Of a stretch of DNA of 64,000 bases, positions 16,960 to 27,357 are shown one piece after another. Each line of letters opens with the position of its first letter. The first letter of the stretch is position 1. Under the pieces are notes generated by a model. It saw only the letters and a program-made list of their open reading frames with translations. It was not told the origin of the DNA and ran no database searches. Both the position numbers and the translations under genes were made by a program. Where the stretch lies: assembly GCF_003815535.1 (NCBI RefSeq), contig NZ_RPFZ01000001.1, positions 1,984,001 through 2,048,000 on the forward strand. Direction: 5' to 3'. Source of the stretch: Aurantiacibacter spongiae. GTDB lineage: Bacteria; Pseudomonadota; Alphaproteobacteria; Sphingomonadales; Sphingomonadaceae.

Positions 16960-17958
16960 ATGGAACAAACGGACGACGTGAAGCTGGACGGCCCGTTGCT
17001 TTTCGGGCGCGTGCTCGATGGGCGGGGCGGGGCGCGCCCTATCGGTTGGGATGAGGCCAGAACATGGCGGCGCGCTGAAGATGGCGAGGTTATGTGGCTG
17101 CACCTGTGTCGCAACAAGCCGGGCATCGAGGAATGGCTGGAAAAGCAGGACATTCCCGAACCCACCGCCGAACTGCTCACCTCCGACAGCACCCGTCCGC
17201 GCGCTTTTCGGGAAGGGACCGCGCTTGTCGCCACGTTGCGCGGTATCAATTTCAACCCCGGTGCCGAACCCGAGGATATGGTCGCGCTACAGGTGTGGAG
17301 CGACGGCGAGCGCGTGCTGACCCTTCGCCGCCATCGTCTGCAAAGCCCGCGTGACGTTCTCGCGAGCCTGGACGAGGGCCACGGACCGGTCGATGCGGGA
17401 CGCATCATCACCGAACTGGTCGAGGCGCTCATCAACCGCATGAACGCTTCCATCGTCGACATGAACGAAGCGATCGACGACATGGACGAGACCGGCGCGC
17501 AGGACGGCGATCCGGAAAAGACGCTCGCCCGCATCGCCTCCATTCGGCGCAACTGCCTCGCTCTACAGCGCCACATGGCACCGCAGCACGAGGCGCTGGA
17601 GACGATTTCGCGCACCGCTCCGTCTTGGTTCGAGGCGGACGACAGGCGCGAGATCGCCGAGAGCATAGACCGGCTGCGCCGCTATCTGGAGGATATCAAC
17701 ATCTCCAAGGAAAGCGCGCTGGTCATTCAGGACGATATTCGCGCCCGCGCCGCCTCTCGCGCGGAGCGGACGAACTACCTGCTCACCATCGTTGCCGCCA
17801 TCTTCCTCCCGCTCGGCTTCATCACCGGACTGCTCGGCATCAATGTCGGCGGAATGCCTGGCGTAAACGATGGCGATGCGTTCTGGATCGTCGTCGGCCT
17901 GTGCAGCGCGATCCTGTGCGTGCAACTGGCCCTGTTCTGGAAGTGGAAGTGGCTGTGA
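16960..17958 (+). CDS. CorA/ZntB-family divalent metal transporter
   Basis: A 332-residue protein with a large cytoplasmic N-terminal domain, a long coiled helix (about 150-270) and two C-terminal membrane helices (about 275-295 and 308-328). CorA has a G-M-N signature at the end of the first helix; here it reads L-L-G-I-N-V-G-G-M-P-G, typical of the ZntB branch, which moves Zn2+. Metal specificity is therefore only inferred. The CPA2 antiporter gene follows 38 bases downstream and is likely in the same transcript. Confidence 0.88.
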   Translation: MEQTDDVKLDGPLLFGRVLDGRGGARPIGWDEARTWRRAEDGEVMWLHLCRNKPGIEEWLEKQDIPEPTAELLTSDSTRPRAFREGTALVATLRGINFNPGAEPEDMVALQVWSDGERVLTLRRHRLQSPRDVLASLDEGHGPVDAGRIITELVEALINRMNASIVDMNEAIDDMDETGAQDGDPEKTLARIASIRRNCLALQRHMAPQHEALETISRTAPSWFEADDRREIAESIDRLRRYLEDINISKESALVIQDDIRARAASRAERTNYLLTIVAAIFLPLGFITGLLGINVGGMPGVNDGDAFWIVVGLCSAILCVQLALFWKWKWL

Positions 17959-17996
17959 GACTGGCGGCACTTCGCCGGCGGTAGGAGAGGGCGGAC

Positions 17997-19757
17997 ATGG
18001 AAGAACACGGTGCCGGCCTGGTGCTTCGCGACGGGTTGCTGATGCTCGGTTTCGCGATGGTCGCCGTGCTTGCCTTTCGCCGTGCCGGACTGGGCGCGAC
18101 GCTCGGCTATCTCGTGGCCGGCGCGCTGCTCGGGCCGGATGTTCTGGGCCTGGTCGGCAATGCGGAGGAAATGGCGGCGGTCGCGGAACTGGGTATCGTG
18201 ATGCTGCTGTTCATCGTCGGCCTCGAACTCAGTCCGGCGCGGCTATGGCGCCTTAAAGGCGCGATCTTCGGTCTTGGCCTGACGCAGGTGATAGCCTGCG
18301 GGCTGGCGGTTACGGCGACGGTCCTGGCCCTGACCGGATACACCTGGCAGGCCGCGCTTGCCATCGGCCTGCCGCTCGGCCTGTCTTCCACCGCGCAGGT
18401 CCTGCCCATGCTGCAATCGGCGGGGCGGCTGCGAACGCCGTTCGGCGAACGCGCCTTTTCCATCCTGCTGTTCCAGGATCTCTCGATCATTCCGCTGCTC
18501 ACGATCGTTTCGGCGATGAGCCGCAATCCGGCGGCGGAGGAAGGTCCGTCGGGCTGGGTTCTCGGCCTGCTGACGATCGGCGCGATCATCGGGCTGATTG
18601 CCGCGGGGCGGCTCCTGATTCGCCCGTTGTTCCGCCTGATCGGGGGGCTGGGAGAGCGTGAACTGTTCATTGTGGCGGCGCTGTTCACCGTCACCGCAAG
18701 CGCCTTCGTCATGCAGGCGCTCGGCCTTTCGGCGGCGCTTGGGGCCTTCGTGGCGGGCGTGATGCTGGCCGATACCCCCTACCGGCACGAGCTGGAAGCC
18801 GACATCGAACCGTTTCGCGCCGTGCTGCTCGGGCTGTTCTTCGTCTCGGTCGGAATGATGCTGGACCTGAATGTCATCGCCGACAATCCGAACTTCGTGA
18901 TCGGGTTTGCCGCCATGCTCATCGTGGTGAAGACGGCGATCATAACCGGGCTGGGAATGCTCTTGAGGATGTCGTGGCGTTCTGCCCTCGCGCTCGGCCT
19001 GCTGCTGAGCCAGGGGGGCGAGTTCGCCTTCGTCCTCTACAGCCAGGCGGAATCCGCGTTGCTGATCGAAGATGCGTCCTCCAGCCTGTTCGGCGCCATC
19101 GTTACCCTGTCGATGGCCTCGACCCCGTTCCTGATGATGGCCACCCGTCGCATCCGCCGCGAGCCCGCGTCCAGCGAAGAAGCCCGCGAGGAACCCGATG
19201 GCGAAACCGCCGGTGCGCTCATCGTCGGCTTCGGACGCTTCGGACAGACGGTAGCGCAGACGCTGCTGGCAGGCGGACTGACGGTCACGCTGATCGACAA
19301 CAAGGCAAGCCAGATCGACGTTGCGGAAGAGTTCGGCAGCAAGGTCTATTTCGGGGACGGCCTCAGGCTCGACATGCTGCGCCAGGCCGGCGGGGCGGAG
19401 GCGCAGCTCATCATGTTCTGCCTTGATTCCGTTCCCGATGCAGACTTCGTCGCGTCGGTCCACGACGCCTTCCCCGAAGCCGCCATCTACGTTCGCGGCT
19501 ATGATCGGCGGAGTGTCATCGACCTTGCTGGCGGTCCGGCACGCTATATCATGCGCGAAGTGTTCGAATCCGCAATCCGCATGGCATTGATGGCACTGGA
19601 AGAGGTCGGTGTCAGCGAAGAGGAGATGGACGAGGCCGAGGCGACCTACCGGGAAAACGATCGCAAGCGAATGCAGGTACAAATCGAGGGCGGCGACATC
19701 TACGCGGCGAAGGAAATGACGCGCGAGCAGCAACGCGCGCTCCGGGGCGAGGCTTGA
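17997..19757 (+). CDS. CPA2-family K+/H+ antiporter with RCK domain (KefB/KefC-like)
   Basis: A 586-residue protein: about 12 membrane helices (residues 10-385) of the sodium/hydrogen exchanger fold, then a linker and a TrkA-N/RCK domain beginning G-A-L-I-V-G-F-G-R-F-G-Q-T-V-A and including V-T-L-I-D-N-K-A and Y-F-G-D-G-L-R-L-D. Such RCK domains bind NAD(H) or glutathione adducts to gate K+ efflux. No separate TrkA-C domain is clear; the C-terminus is a Glu-rich helix. GTAGGAGAGG precedes the ATG. No KefF/KefG partner is adjacent. Confidence 0.9.
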   Translation: MEEHGAGLVLRDGLLMLGFAMVAVLAFRRAGLGATLGYLVAGALLGPDVLGLVGNAEEMAAVAELGIVMLLFIVGLELSPARLWRLKGAIFGLGLTQVIACGLAVTATVLALTGYTWQAALAIGLPLGLSSTAQVLPMLQSAGRLRTPFGERAFSILLFQDLSIIPLLTIVSAMSRNPAAEEGPSGWVLGLLTIGAIIGLIAAGRLLIRPLFRLIGGLGERELFIVAALFTVTASAFVMQALGLSAALGAFVAGVMLADTPYRHELEADIEPFRAVLLGLFFVSVGMMLDLNVIADNPNFVIGFAAMLIVVKTAIITGLGMLLRMSWRSALALGLLLSQGGEFAFVLYSQAESALLIEDASSSLFGAIVTLSMASTPFLMMATRRIRREPASSEEAREEPDGETAGALIVGFGRFGQTVAQTLLAGGLTVTLIDNKASQIDVAEEFGSKVYFGDGLRLDMLRQAGGAEAQLIMFCLDSVPDADFVASVHDAFPEAAIYVRGYDRRSVIDLAGGPARYIMREVFESAIRMALMALEEVGVSEEEMDEAEATYRENDRKRMQVQIEGGDIYAAKEMTREQQRALRGEA

Positions 19758-19764
19758 GGCGCCG

Positions 19765-21042
19765 TCAGTCGGAGGCACGACCGGCGCCGAGCAGATATTG
19801 CTGTGCCGCCACCACGGGCAGCGGGCGCGAGAAATAATAACCCTGCCCGCAATCGACCCCGAGCGATTTCATCACGTCCAGTTCTTCTGCCGTTTCGATA
19901 CCTTCCGCCACCAGCGTGCAGCCGATATCGCCGGCGAATTGCACCATCGCGGCTGTCATCGCACGCCGCGCGGGATCCATGTGTATGTCCCGCGTCAGCA
20001 CCATGTCCATCTTGAGGATATCGGGTTGCAGGTCGACGATGTGGCGCAGGCCGGAATAGCCTGTGCCGACATCGTCGATGGCGATTTTCGCATGGGCCTT
20101 GATCGCCTCTATCTCGCGCCGGAGCGCGGCAAAGTCGGCGACCTGGCAGTGCTCGGTAATTTCGACGACAAGGTTCGCCGGCTCACACTGTTCCAGTTCG
20201 GCGCGCAGCGTGCCGCTCGCAACCGTTTCGGGAGAGACGTTGACGGCGGCATACACACCTTCCGGAATATGCGGCAGGGTTTCCAGGGCGCAGCGCACGG
20301 CGGTCATTTCCAGCTGGGTGCCAAGGCCAACCAGTTCGGCATCCTCGAACCACGCGTCGGGCCCGCGCTTGGTAACATCGGGGAAGCGTGACAGGCATTC
20401 CACACCCCTCGGCCGCCCGGTGTCGAGCGCGACTATCGGTTGCTGGAAAATAGTCACCGCATGCCCGTCCAGCATCGCCTCGACGCGGGAGCGGGCCTGT
20501 TCGTGCGTCATTTCCCTTTCGAGAGACGACTGAATCCGTTCGCCTACCAGCCCGGCAAAACTGCGCAGGATGTCGAGGTCGCGCTGCGTCATCGAACGGT
20601 CGGGCTTACGGCCCAGTGCACAGAAGCTTCCCCAGACCGTGCCGTCCGCCAGTCGCAAAGGGGTGTTGATATGGCAGCCGACCGGCAGGAAATCGGTGAT
20701 GTCCATGGTCGCGCAGAGCGGATGATCGGCGGGATCCTGGATCAGTTCGGGCAGGCGCCCATTCAGGATGTGCCAGCAATAGCCTTCCTCGCGCGGGTTG
20801 CGATATCCGGGCCCCATCGGCAGGTCGAGATCGCTGCTGACATGGGTCAGCTCGCGCTGCTCGCCTTCGACATACCGGGCGACGAACGCGATATCGACGC
20901 CAAGATGTCCGCGCACGGTGTTGAGGATGCGATCGATGCCCGGATCGTTCACGAGTTCGTCGGCCAGCGGTCGGGCGGGCGCCTCGAAATCGGGCAGTTG
21001 AGGTGCGAGTTCTCCCATCGGCTTCCGCATATGCGCAGGCAA
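19765..21042 (-). CDS. GAF-EAL protein, probable cyclic-di-GMP phosphodiesterase
   Basis: The 425-residue protein has a GAF-type sensor domain (about 30-165, including G-Y-C-W-H-I-L-N-G-R and G-C-H-I-N-T-P-L-R) and a C-terminal EAL domain (about 175-415). The EAL signature itself reads E-C-L. The catalytic set looks kept: A-V-N-V-S, V-V-E-I-T-E-H, A-I-D-D-V-G-T-G-Y-S-G-L, L-K-M-D, V-A-E-G-I-E-T and G-Q-G-Y-Y-F-S-R-P, so hydrolysis of c-di-GMP is expected. No GGDEF domain is present. The start may be ATG 21042 or the Met five codons later. It is convergent with the antiporter gene. Confidence 0.88.
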   Translation of the reverse strand: MPAHMRKPMGELAPQLPDFEAPARPLADELVNDPGIDRILNTVRGHLGVDIAFVARYVEGEQRELTHVSSDLDLPMGPGYRNPREEGYCWHILNGRLPELIQDPADHPLCATMDITDFLPVGCHINTPLRLADGTVWGSFCALGRKPDRSMTQRDLDILRSFAGLVGERIQSSLEREMTHEQARSRVEAMLDGHAVTIFQQPIVALDTGRPRGVECLSRFPDVTKRGPDAWFEDAELVGLGTQLEMTAVRCALETLPHIPEGVYAAVNVSPETVASGTLRAELEQCEPANLVVEITEHCQVADFAALRREIEAIKAHAKIAIDDVGTGYSGLRHIVDLQPDILKMDMVLTRDIHMDPARRAMTAAMVQFAGDIGCTLVAEGIETAEELDVMKSLGVDCGQGYYFSRPLPVVAAQQYLLGAGRASD

Positions 21043-21078
21043 TCGCTAAGGTCGTCTTAACCAGCGGGGCTTTTGCCC

Positions 21079-21597
21079 TCAGAGCTCTAGTTCGAGCAGA
21101 AATTCTTCGTCGAGCTGGTCGCCCACGCGAAAGGTGATGTCGGCGATCTTGCTAAAACCATAACGCGCGTAGAACCGCTGCGCCCCGTCATTCTCGCTCC
21201 ATACCGACAACTGGATGGCGTCGTGATCGTGTTGCCGGGCGAACGTGATCGCCCAGTCCATCAGCGCCGCGCCGATGCCCTCTCCGGTCCGTGCCGGATC
21301 GGTATAGAGCTGACCCAGCCCCATTGGCCTTGCCGCATCGGAATGATGGGCATACCAGCTCGGCTGACGGACCTTGACGAAACCGGTGAGACCGTCGCCC
21401 ACGGCGTCCTCGGCGAGACGATGGGTAATGGCCGGATCGGCGATCTCGTCGGCGATGACCGACCGCGCGTAGACGTCCTGGAGGAAGACGCGAAGATCTG
21501 CGGGTCTATACAGATGTTCGAAGGCCGCGCAGAAGCTCTCTTTTCCGAGGCGGGAGAGGGCGTCCGCATCGTCGGGCGTGGCGGGGCGAAGGATCAT
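21079..21597 (-). CDS. GNAT-family N-acetyltransferase
   Basis: A 172-residue single-domain acetyltransferase. It begins MILRPATPDDADALSRL, shows the acetyl-CoA loop region G-Q-L-Y-T-D-P-A-R-T-G-E-G-I-G-A-A-L-M and the C-terminal N-D-G-A-Q-R-F-Y-A-R-Y-G-F motif. The substrate is unknown; the family includes RimI-like and antibiotic or polyamine acetyltransferases. ATG 21597 is chosen because it starts the domain directly. Confidence 0.86.
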   Translation of the reverse strand: MILRPATPDDADALSRLGKESFCAAFEHLYRPADLRVFLQDVYARSVIADEIADPAITHRLAEDAVGDGLTGFVKVRQPSWYAHHSDAARPMGLGQLYTDPARTGEGIGAALMDWAITFARQHDHDAIQLSVWSENDGAQRFYARYGFSKIADITFRVGDQLDEEFLLELEL

Positions 21598-21656
21598 CGC
21601 GCTCTCGTTAGGTGTGCACGCGCACCAAGGCAATTGCGCAGGTTTGGTGACATGAG

Positions 21657-21688
21657 AAAGGGGCGCGGATCCGGCTGATCCGCGCCCC
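21657..21688 (-). terminator. Rho-independent-like terminator after the mechanosensitive-channel-like gene
   Basis: A 12-bp perfect stem, GGGGCGCGGATC (21660-21671) with GATCCGCGCCCC (21677-21688), has a 5-base loop. Read on the minus strand the stem is followed by TTTCTC. It lies 19 bases past the stop of the gene ending at 21707. Confidence 0.7.
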
Positions 21689-21706
21689 CTTCGCGTCTCC
21701 GGTCGA

Positions 21707-22963
21707 TCAGGCGCCTGGCGGCAGATCCTTCGGATCGGCCTTGGCGTCGCGACCCTCGACCCGCGCGGAAACCGGCCCGCTGGTGGTCGTCGGTGAGCGG
21801 TTCTCGAGGTGGTTGTCCACCTGCTCCAGCTTGCGACCGGCCCATTCGCGTCCGCCGAGGCCGAAGGCCAGCGCCGCCGCTACCGCGCCGCCGATAACCA
21901 GGGCGGTGAACGCTGTCTGCACGATATCGTCGCCCACTTCCATGAACTCCAGGCCCATGAAGGTGAACAGTATGATTGCCGCCCACTTGACGATGGACGC
22001 CGCCATGCCGCCGCCCGTACCGCCGATGAGATTGGCGAGTAGTCGCGCGACGAAGAAGCCGGCGACGATGACGACCGCGCCGAACACTACGCGTCCGCCA
22101 AGTTCGAGAACCGCGTCCAGGATGCGGGTCAGTTCCGGGAAGTTCAGTAGGCGCGTTGCCGCGATGGCGAAGAACAGCACGATGGCGACCTGCGCGATGC
22201 GCGCGATGATCGAGGATGCGCTGGTGGTGCTCGGGAGCAGTTCGCTGCTGGTCATCGCGCGATCGACGCCAAGGCCGGGAAGCACCTCCTTGATGAGTTG
22301 CGCCACAAAGCGGCCTACCAGATAGCCGATGCCGAGCAGGATAGCCGCACCGATCACTCGCGGAATGGCGTTGAGGATCATCGCCAGCATGTCGCTCGCG
22401 GGTTCGGACACGCTTTCCAGACTCAACGCGTCGAGCGCGAGGATAGAGACGAAGATCACGATGATCGCGTAGACGATCGTGCCGATCGTGCTGGACAGGC
22501 GCGAATTGCCGGTGAGCGTTTCCGCCCCGCCGCGATTGATCCACTTGTCGAAATCGACCGTCTGGAGTGCCGTGACGGTCAGATCGCGCACGATCTTGGC
22601 CACCATCAACCCGATGAAGAAGATGAGCCCGGCGCCGATCAGGTTCGGAATGAAGCTCATGATATCGTCGAGCAGGGTCGTCACCGGCCGCATCACGCCG
22701 CCCAGGTTGAAGACCTGCAGGATGGCCAGCAGGCCGAGCAGCCAGATCAGCAGGCTGACGATCTTGCCAAGTTGCAGCCCGAGGCTATCGCCCGACGACG
22801 TGCTGTGCTGGAGGAAGGATACCTTGTCGACCAGCTTGGCGAAGGCCCATTTGGCGGCGCGCGCCAGCAGCCAGGTGACGACGAGGATCACGGCGGCGAT
22901 GATGATTTTTTCCAGGATTTCCATCGCCAACTGTTCGTTGAATCTCCAGTTTCCCATCCGCAT
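21707..22963 (-). CDS. Mechanosensitive-channel-like membrane protein (conserved TM-helix repeats)
   Basis: A 418-residue inner-membrane protein with repeated hydrophobic helices, several carrying the G-x-x-L-x-x-G-I-G-Y/L-L-V-x-K/R pattern (F-I-P-N-L-I-G-A-G-L-I-F-F-I-G and I-P-R-V-I-G-A-A-I-L-L-G-I-G-Y). These are the conserved TM-helix repeats found in small-conductance channel relatives. No MscS beta domain is clear. The tail after about residue 375 is hydrophilic. The function as an osmotic channel is inferred from family only. It stands alone, with its own terminator. Confidence 0.78.
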   Translation of the reverse strand: MRMGNWRFNEQLAMEILEKIIIAAVILVVTWLLARAAKWAFAKLVDKVSFLQHSTSSGDSLGLQLGKIVSLLIWLLGLLAILQVFNLGGVMRPVTTLLDDIMSFIPNLIGAGLIFFIGLMVAKIVRDLTVTALQTVDFDKWINRGGAETLTGNSRLSSTIGTIVYAIIVIFVSILALDALSLESVSEPASDMLAMILNAIPRVIGAAILLGIGYLVGRFVAQLIKEVLPGLGVDRAMTSSELLPSTTSASSIIARIAQVAIVLFFAIAATRLLNFPELTRILDAVLELGGRVVFGAVVIVAGFFVARLLANLIGGTGGGMAASIVKWAAIILFTFMGLEFMEVGDDIVQTAFTALVIGGAVAAALAFGLGGREWAGRKLEQVDNHLENRSPTTTSGPVSARVEGRDAKADPKDLPPGA

Positions 22964-23074
22964 GGGTCAGCTCCCTGTTTCTAGCTCTGCGTCTCTTGCG
23001 ACTTGTTGCACTCGTATCACGACGAGCCGTGAAACCTCAAATGCGCTCCGAATCGTAAAAGTTCCTGATCGGGG

Positions 23075-23965
23075 TCAGGAGTACTTGTCGACCTTGCGCC
23101 GACCGAAGCGCAGCCCGCTTTCCAGATGTCCACGCAAGGCGGCATAGAAAGCTTCGAGGAATTCGCGCTGGTCATCGTATCCCGGTTCCCAGCCGATCTT
23201 GCGGGCTATGGCAGCGGCAACATCGTTCATGGCCGCGTCGTCGCCTTGACGAAGGACATTCTCGAGAACCTGCAGTTCATGCTCGCCGTAAACGGCGAGT
23301 TCCGCCTCGCCGAAACGGTATTCGCGCGACCGGTCCGGCGCCAGCGACATGGCCGCGGCGAGCGTTGCCCGACGCGCCTCGACCACCCAGGTGCCTGCCA
23401 CGAGGTCGCCCGCGCGCATGGCATCGCGATTGAAGAACGGAAACAGGACGAATACAGCGAGCCATACGAACGCGGCGAAACCGGCTATGCCAAGCCCCTT
23501 TCCCCCGCCTCCGAACATGAAAAAGGCCGGCAGGAACACCTCGACATCACGCACCAGGTTGCGGGCAATCACCATCTCCGCGGTCAGCCGACCGCCATCG
23601 CGCGCCGCGACGCGCAGTCCCAAGAGGCGCTTTCCCGGCGTGGCGGCTCGCGGCCCCAGCTCGAACCACAGGAAATAGCCGTATCGAGCGAGGAACAGCA
23701 GCAGGATGATGAGCACGACCAGCGCTTCCACCAGCGGTCCGGCTCCTTCCATGTCGCCCAGACCCAGCACGCCGATGCCCAGATAGCCGAGAACCACGAA
23801 GAACAGGATGGTGCCGACGATTATGAACGTCAGGTCGAGAAGCAACGCTCCGGCCCGCGCCCCGCGACTGCCTACGCGCAGCGGAAGGGCGAGCCCCTCC
23901 GGCGTCACGAGTTGACGGTCGCGTCCGGTCTTCTCCCGGCTTCTTGCGGGAACGCCTGCGGTCAC
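23075..23965 (-). CDS. RDD-family membrane protein
   Basis: The 296-residue protein carries an RDD-type membrane domain (L-R-V-G-S-R-G-A-R-A-G-A-L-L-L-D-L at about residue 30, three or more helices, then A-T-P-G-K-R-L-L-G-L-R-V) and a soluble C-terminal region of about 120 residues. GTG 23965 overlaps the TGA of the SpoIIM-like gene (GTGA), which fixes the start and indicates translational coupling. It is the last gene of the MoxR/DUF58 operon. The biochemical role is unknown; RDD proteins are often listed as transporters. Confidence 0.85.
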   Translation of the reverse strand: MTAGVPARSREKTGRDRQLVTPEGLALPLRVGSRGARAGALLLDLTFIIVGTILFFVVLGYLGIGVLGLGDMEGAGPLVEALVVLIILLLFLARYGYFLWFELGPRAATPGKRLLGLRVAARDGGRLTAEMVIARNLVRDVEVFLPAFFMFGGGGKGLGIAGFAAFVWLAVFVLFPFFNRDAMRAGDLVAGTWVVEARRATLAAAMSLAPDRSREYRFGEAELAVYGEHELQVLENVLRQGDDAAMNDVAAAIARKIGWEPGYDDQREFLEAFYAALRGHLESGLRFGRRKVDKYS

Positions 23966-25014
23966 GTCTCGCGCTCTCGCGGAGGGCGCGACAGGATGAA
24001 ATATCCGAGCCAGAAAAGCAGCATTCCCGTTCCGATCGCGGCGCGTGCGGCTGCGTCGCCGACGAGTTGCCGGACATAGCCTTCGAGCACACCGGCGACG
24101 ATCAGCATGATCGTGCAACCTGCCATCACCTGCGCCGCACGAACCCCCGCGGCCTGCATCGCGGCAAGGATCGAGCGGTCTCCCGGAAAGGCCATGGTGC
24201 GCCCGACATGCAGGCCAGCGGCACCCGCCAGCATGATCGCCCCGAGTTCCGTCGTGCCGTGAACGCTCAGCCAGGCGGCGAATTCCCACCCGAGGCCGGC
24301 ATCGGCGAATACCCACAGCATCGCCCCCAGAAGCGCCATGTTGTAGAGCAGTAGCAACAGGGTCGGAACGCCGAAGGCGAAACCCAGCGCGAAGGCCATA
24401 ATGGCGACGCCGGTATTGTTGGAGAACAGCGAGGCGGCAAAAATCGAGAGACCGTCCGATCCGGGCTTCGTTCCCAGGCTCTCGCGCAGCGCCGCCGCTC
24501 CCGCTCCGGGTGTACGGCCGCCGGCCATCCCGCCGGGAACGAGGGCGTAGAACCAGTCGGGCTCACGGCTTACCAGCAGCCAGCCTACCAGAGTCCCGGC
24601 CGCCATGACGGCGAGGGCGATGCAGATGTCGAGCCAGATGGCCCGCACTGCCGCGCTCCAGCCGCCCCCGACGAACCGGCGCAACCAGCCGGTAAAGCCC
24701 ATCCGGGGGCCGTAGACCTGAAACCAGGCGCGCTGAACGAGCGCCTCGAGATAGGCGAGGGTGGCGGCGTCGAGCGATGTCTCGCGAGCCACGGCGAGAC
24801 CGGACGCGGTCTTGCGGTAGAGCACCGGCAGATCAAGCAGATCCTCGTCGCTGATGCGCCGGGGCCGTCCATTTTCCAGCGCGGTGACGATGGAATCGAG
24901 ACGTTGCCAGTCGACCTGCCTTTGCAGCCTGAAGCGATCCGAGCGCAGCGACGCGGCCTCGATCTCCGCCGGTGTCTCGATCTCGGGCGTCCTGAAGAAC
25001 GGCAGGCCCATCAT
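23962..25014 (-). CDS. SpoIIM-family (stage II sporulation protein M-like) membrane protein
   Basis: A 350-residue protein with a soluble helical N-terminus (about 1-130) and five or six C-terminal membrane helices including the family's F-S-N-N-T-G-V-A-I-M-A-F-A-L-G and V-H-G-T-T-E-L-G-A-I motifs. Despite the name it is common in non-sporulating bacteria within MoxR-DUF58 operons. The start overlaps the stop of the DUF58 gene (ATGA) and its own stop overlaps the RDD start. Function unknown. Confidence 0.86.
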   Translation of the reverse strand: MMGLPFFRTPEIETPAEIEAASLRSDRFRLQRQVDWQRLDSIVTALENGRPRRISDEDLLDLPVLYRKTASGLAVARETSLDAATLAYLEALVQRAWFQVYGPRMGFTGWLRRFVGGGWSAAVRAIWLDICIALAVMAAGTLVGWLLVSREPDWFYALVPGGMAGGRTPGAGAAALRESLGTKPGSDGLSIFAASLFSNNTGVAIMAFALGFAFGVPTLLLLLYNMALLGAMLWVFADAGLGWEFAAWLSVHGTTELGAIMLAGAAGLHVGRTMAFPGDRSILAAMQAAGVRAAQVMAGCTIMLIVAGVLEGYVRQLVGDAAARAAIGTGMLLFWLGYFILSRPPRERET

Positions 25015-26360
25015 CCGATCGCCTCTGCCGCCCTGGTTTGCAGATAGCGATCGATCACCTGGTAGCCTATCCGGTCATGCGCGGCCTCGATTACGGCGAC
25101 GCCCAACCGTTGCAGCCGTTGCAGCACGATGGATCGCTGCCGGGCGAGGGAGTCGGCGCTGACTGCCACGGCGATGTCGGTCATCGTATCGGGATCGACG
25201 TCCGCGAGTTCATCGAGTTCGGTATCGGTGAAGGTGACGAAGATCACCAGATGATGACGGACCAGTCGCTCGACGCTTTCCACCATGAGTTCGGCCGATG
25301 TCGGATCGGAAAAGTCGGAGAACAGGACGATCAGCGACCGTCGCTGCAGACGCGCGGCAAGCGTAGCCAAGGCGAGCGTGAAGTTCGGCTCGCCTACGCT
25401 GTAATCGAGGTCGGCGGCCGCACTCTGCAAGCGGTGGAAGGCCCGCGTATCGGTGACGAAGGGGGTCATCAATCGTGGTTGCTGGGCGAAACCGAAAAGC
25501 GCGACGCGGTCCCCGCCTTTCAGCGCGACATAGGCGGCGGTCAGCGCGGCGGAAACGGCGCGGTCTATACGGGGTAGGCCATCCACCGGTTCGCACATGG
25601 CCTGACCGCAATCGAAGGCGAAGACGATCTGGTTGTCGCGCTCCGCCTCGTTCTCGCGGGCGTAGAGCGCGGTATGCCGCGCACTCGCCTTCCAGTCGAT
25701 GCGGCGGCGGTCCATGCCGGGTTCGTATTCGGAAAGAGCCTCGAACTGCGTTCCCTCGCCGCGGATACGCCGGGCGACGGTCCCGAACTGGCTGTCCCGC
25801 AGGAAATGCTGGAGAACCGGAGATCGCACCGGGGAGAGATCGGGCCAGACGCGGATGGCCGCGTCGAGCGCGACGTGCCTCTGCCGCGCCGCGAGACGCA
25901 GCGGCCCTGGCCAGCGCAACCAGAGGTCGGTGAGTTCGCCCGTTCCGCGCCGCAGCGGTACGGCGGGTGCGCTGCCGGCGAAGCGGCCCGGAACGTCGGT
26001 CGGCAGGAGCGGAAAGGTCAGCTTGCCGTGTTCTCCCAGGCGGGGATCGAAACCGATGGACGCTTCCGGATGCGCCGGTCCGGCCCCCGCCAGTTCCACC
26101 TCGACGCGCAGCTGGGCGGCCTGCCCGACCTCTGCATCGGGTGGCGCGTGAAAATCGAAGCGTGACAGGCCGCCCGCCAGCCATCCGTCGATCATCGCAA
26201 CCAGCAGCACTGTCAGCGTGGCTGCGGGCGCTACGGTCCACGCACCAGGCGCGGTTGCCGCGATGACGACCGCGACGGGCGCCAGCAGCGTCAACAGCAC
26301 GAGTGTTCGCGCTGTCGGCACGATGGGCGCGGGCGGCAGCGAGATGCGTGGAAGCTTCAA
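25011..26360 (-). CDS. DUF58-domain (von Willebrand A-like) protein
   Basis: A 449-residue protein with two N-terminal membrane helices (about 18-60), a beta-rich middle and the DUF58 core around residue 220 (F-E-A-L-S-E-Y-E-P-G-M-D-R-R-R-I-D-W-K-A-S-A-R). This core leads into a VWA-like fold that starts I-V-F-A-F-D-C-G-Q-A-M; the MIDAS-type D-x-S-x-S is degenerate (D-C-G-Q-A). Partner MoxR ATPases act on such proteins. It lies 34 bases downstream of moxR and overlaps the SpoIIM-like gene by four bases. Confidence 0.87.
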   Translation of the reverse strand: MKLPRISLPPAPIVPTARTLVLLTLLAPVAVVIAATAPGAWTVAPAATLTVLLVAMIDGWLAGGLSRFDFHAPPDAEVGQAAQLRVEVELAGAGPAHPEASIGFDPRLGEHGKLTFPLLPTDVPGRFAGSAPAVPLRRGTGELTDLWLRWPGPLRLAARQRHVALDAAIRVWPDLSPVRSPVLQHFLRDSQFGTVARRIRGEGTQFEALSEYEPGMDRRRIDWKASARHTALYARENEAERDNQIVFAFDCGQAMCEPVDGLPRIDRAVSAALTAAYVALKGGDRVALFGFAQQPRLMTPFVTDTRAFHRLQSAAADLDYSVGEPNFTLALATLAARLQRRSLIVLFSDFSDPTSAELMVESVERLVRHHLVIFVTFTDTELDELADVDPDTMTDIAVAVSADSLARQRSIVLQRLQRLGVAVIEAAHDRIGYQVIDRYLQTRAAEAIG

Positions 26361-26394
26361 GGAGTCTCCCGCTCGAGTGAGGAGCCGGTCATTA

Positions 26395-27353
<959 letters not shown>

Positions 27354-27357
<4 letters not shown>

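Noticed and set aside
23040-23065. EcfG-type promoter on the minus strand before the mechanosensitive-channel-like gene
   Set aside because: GGAAC is followed after 17 bases by CATT, not CGTT; too weak in a lone case.
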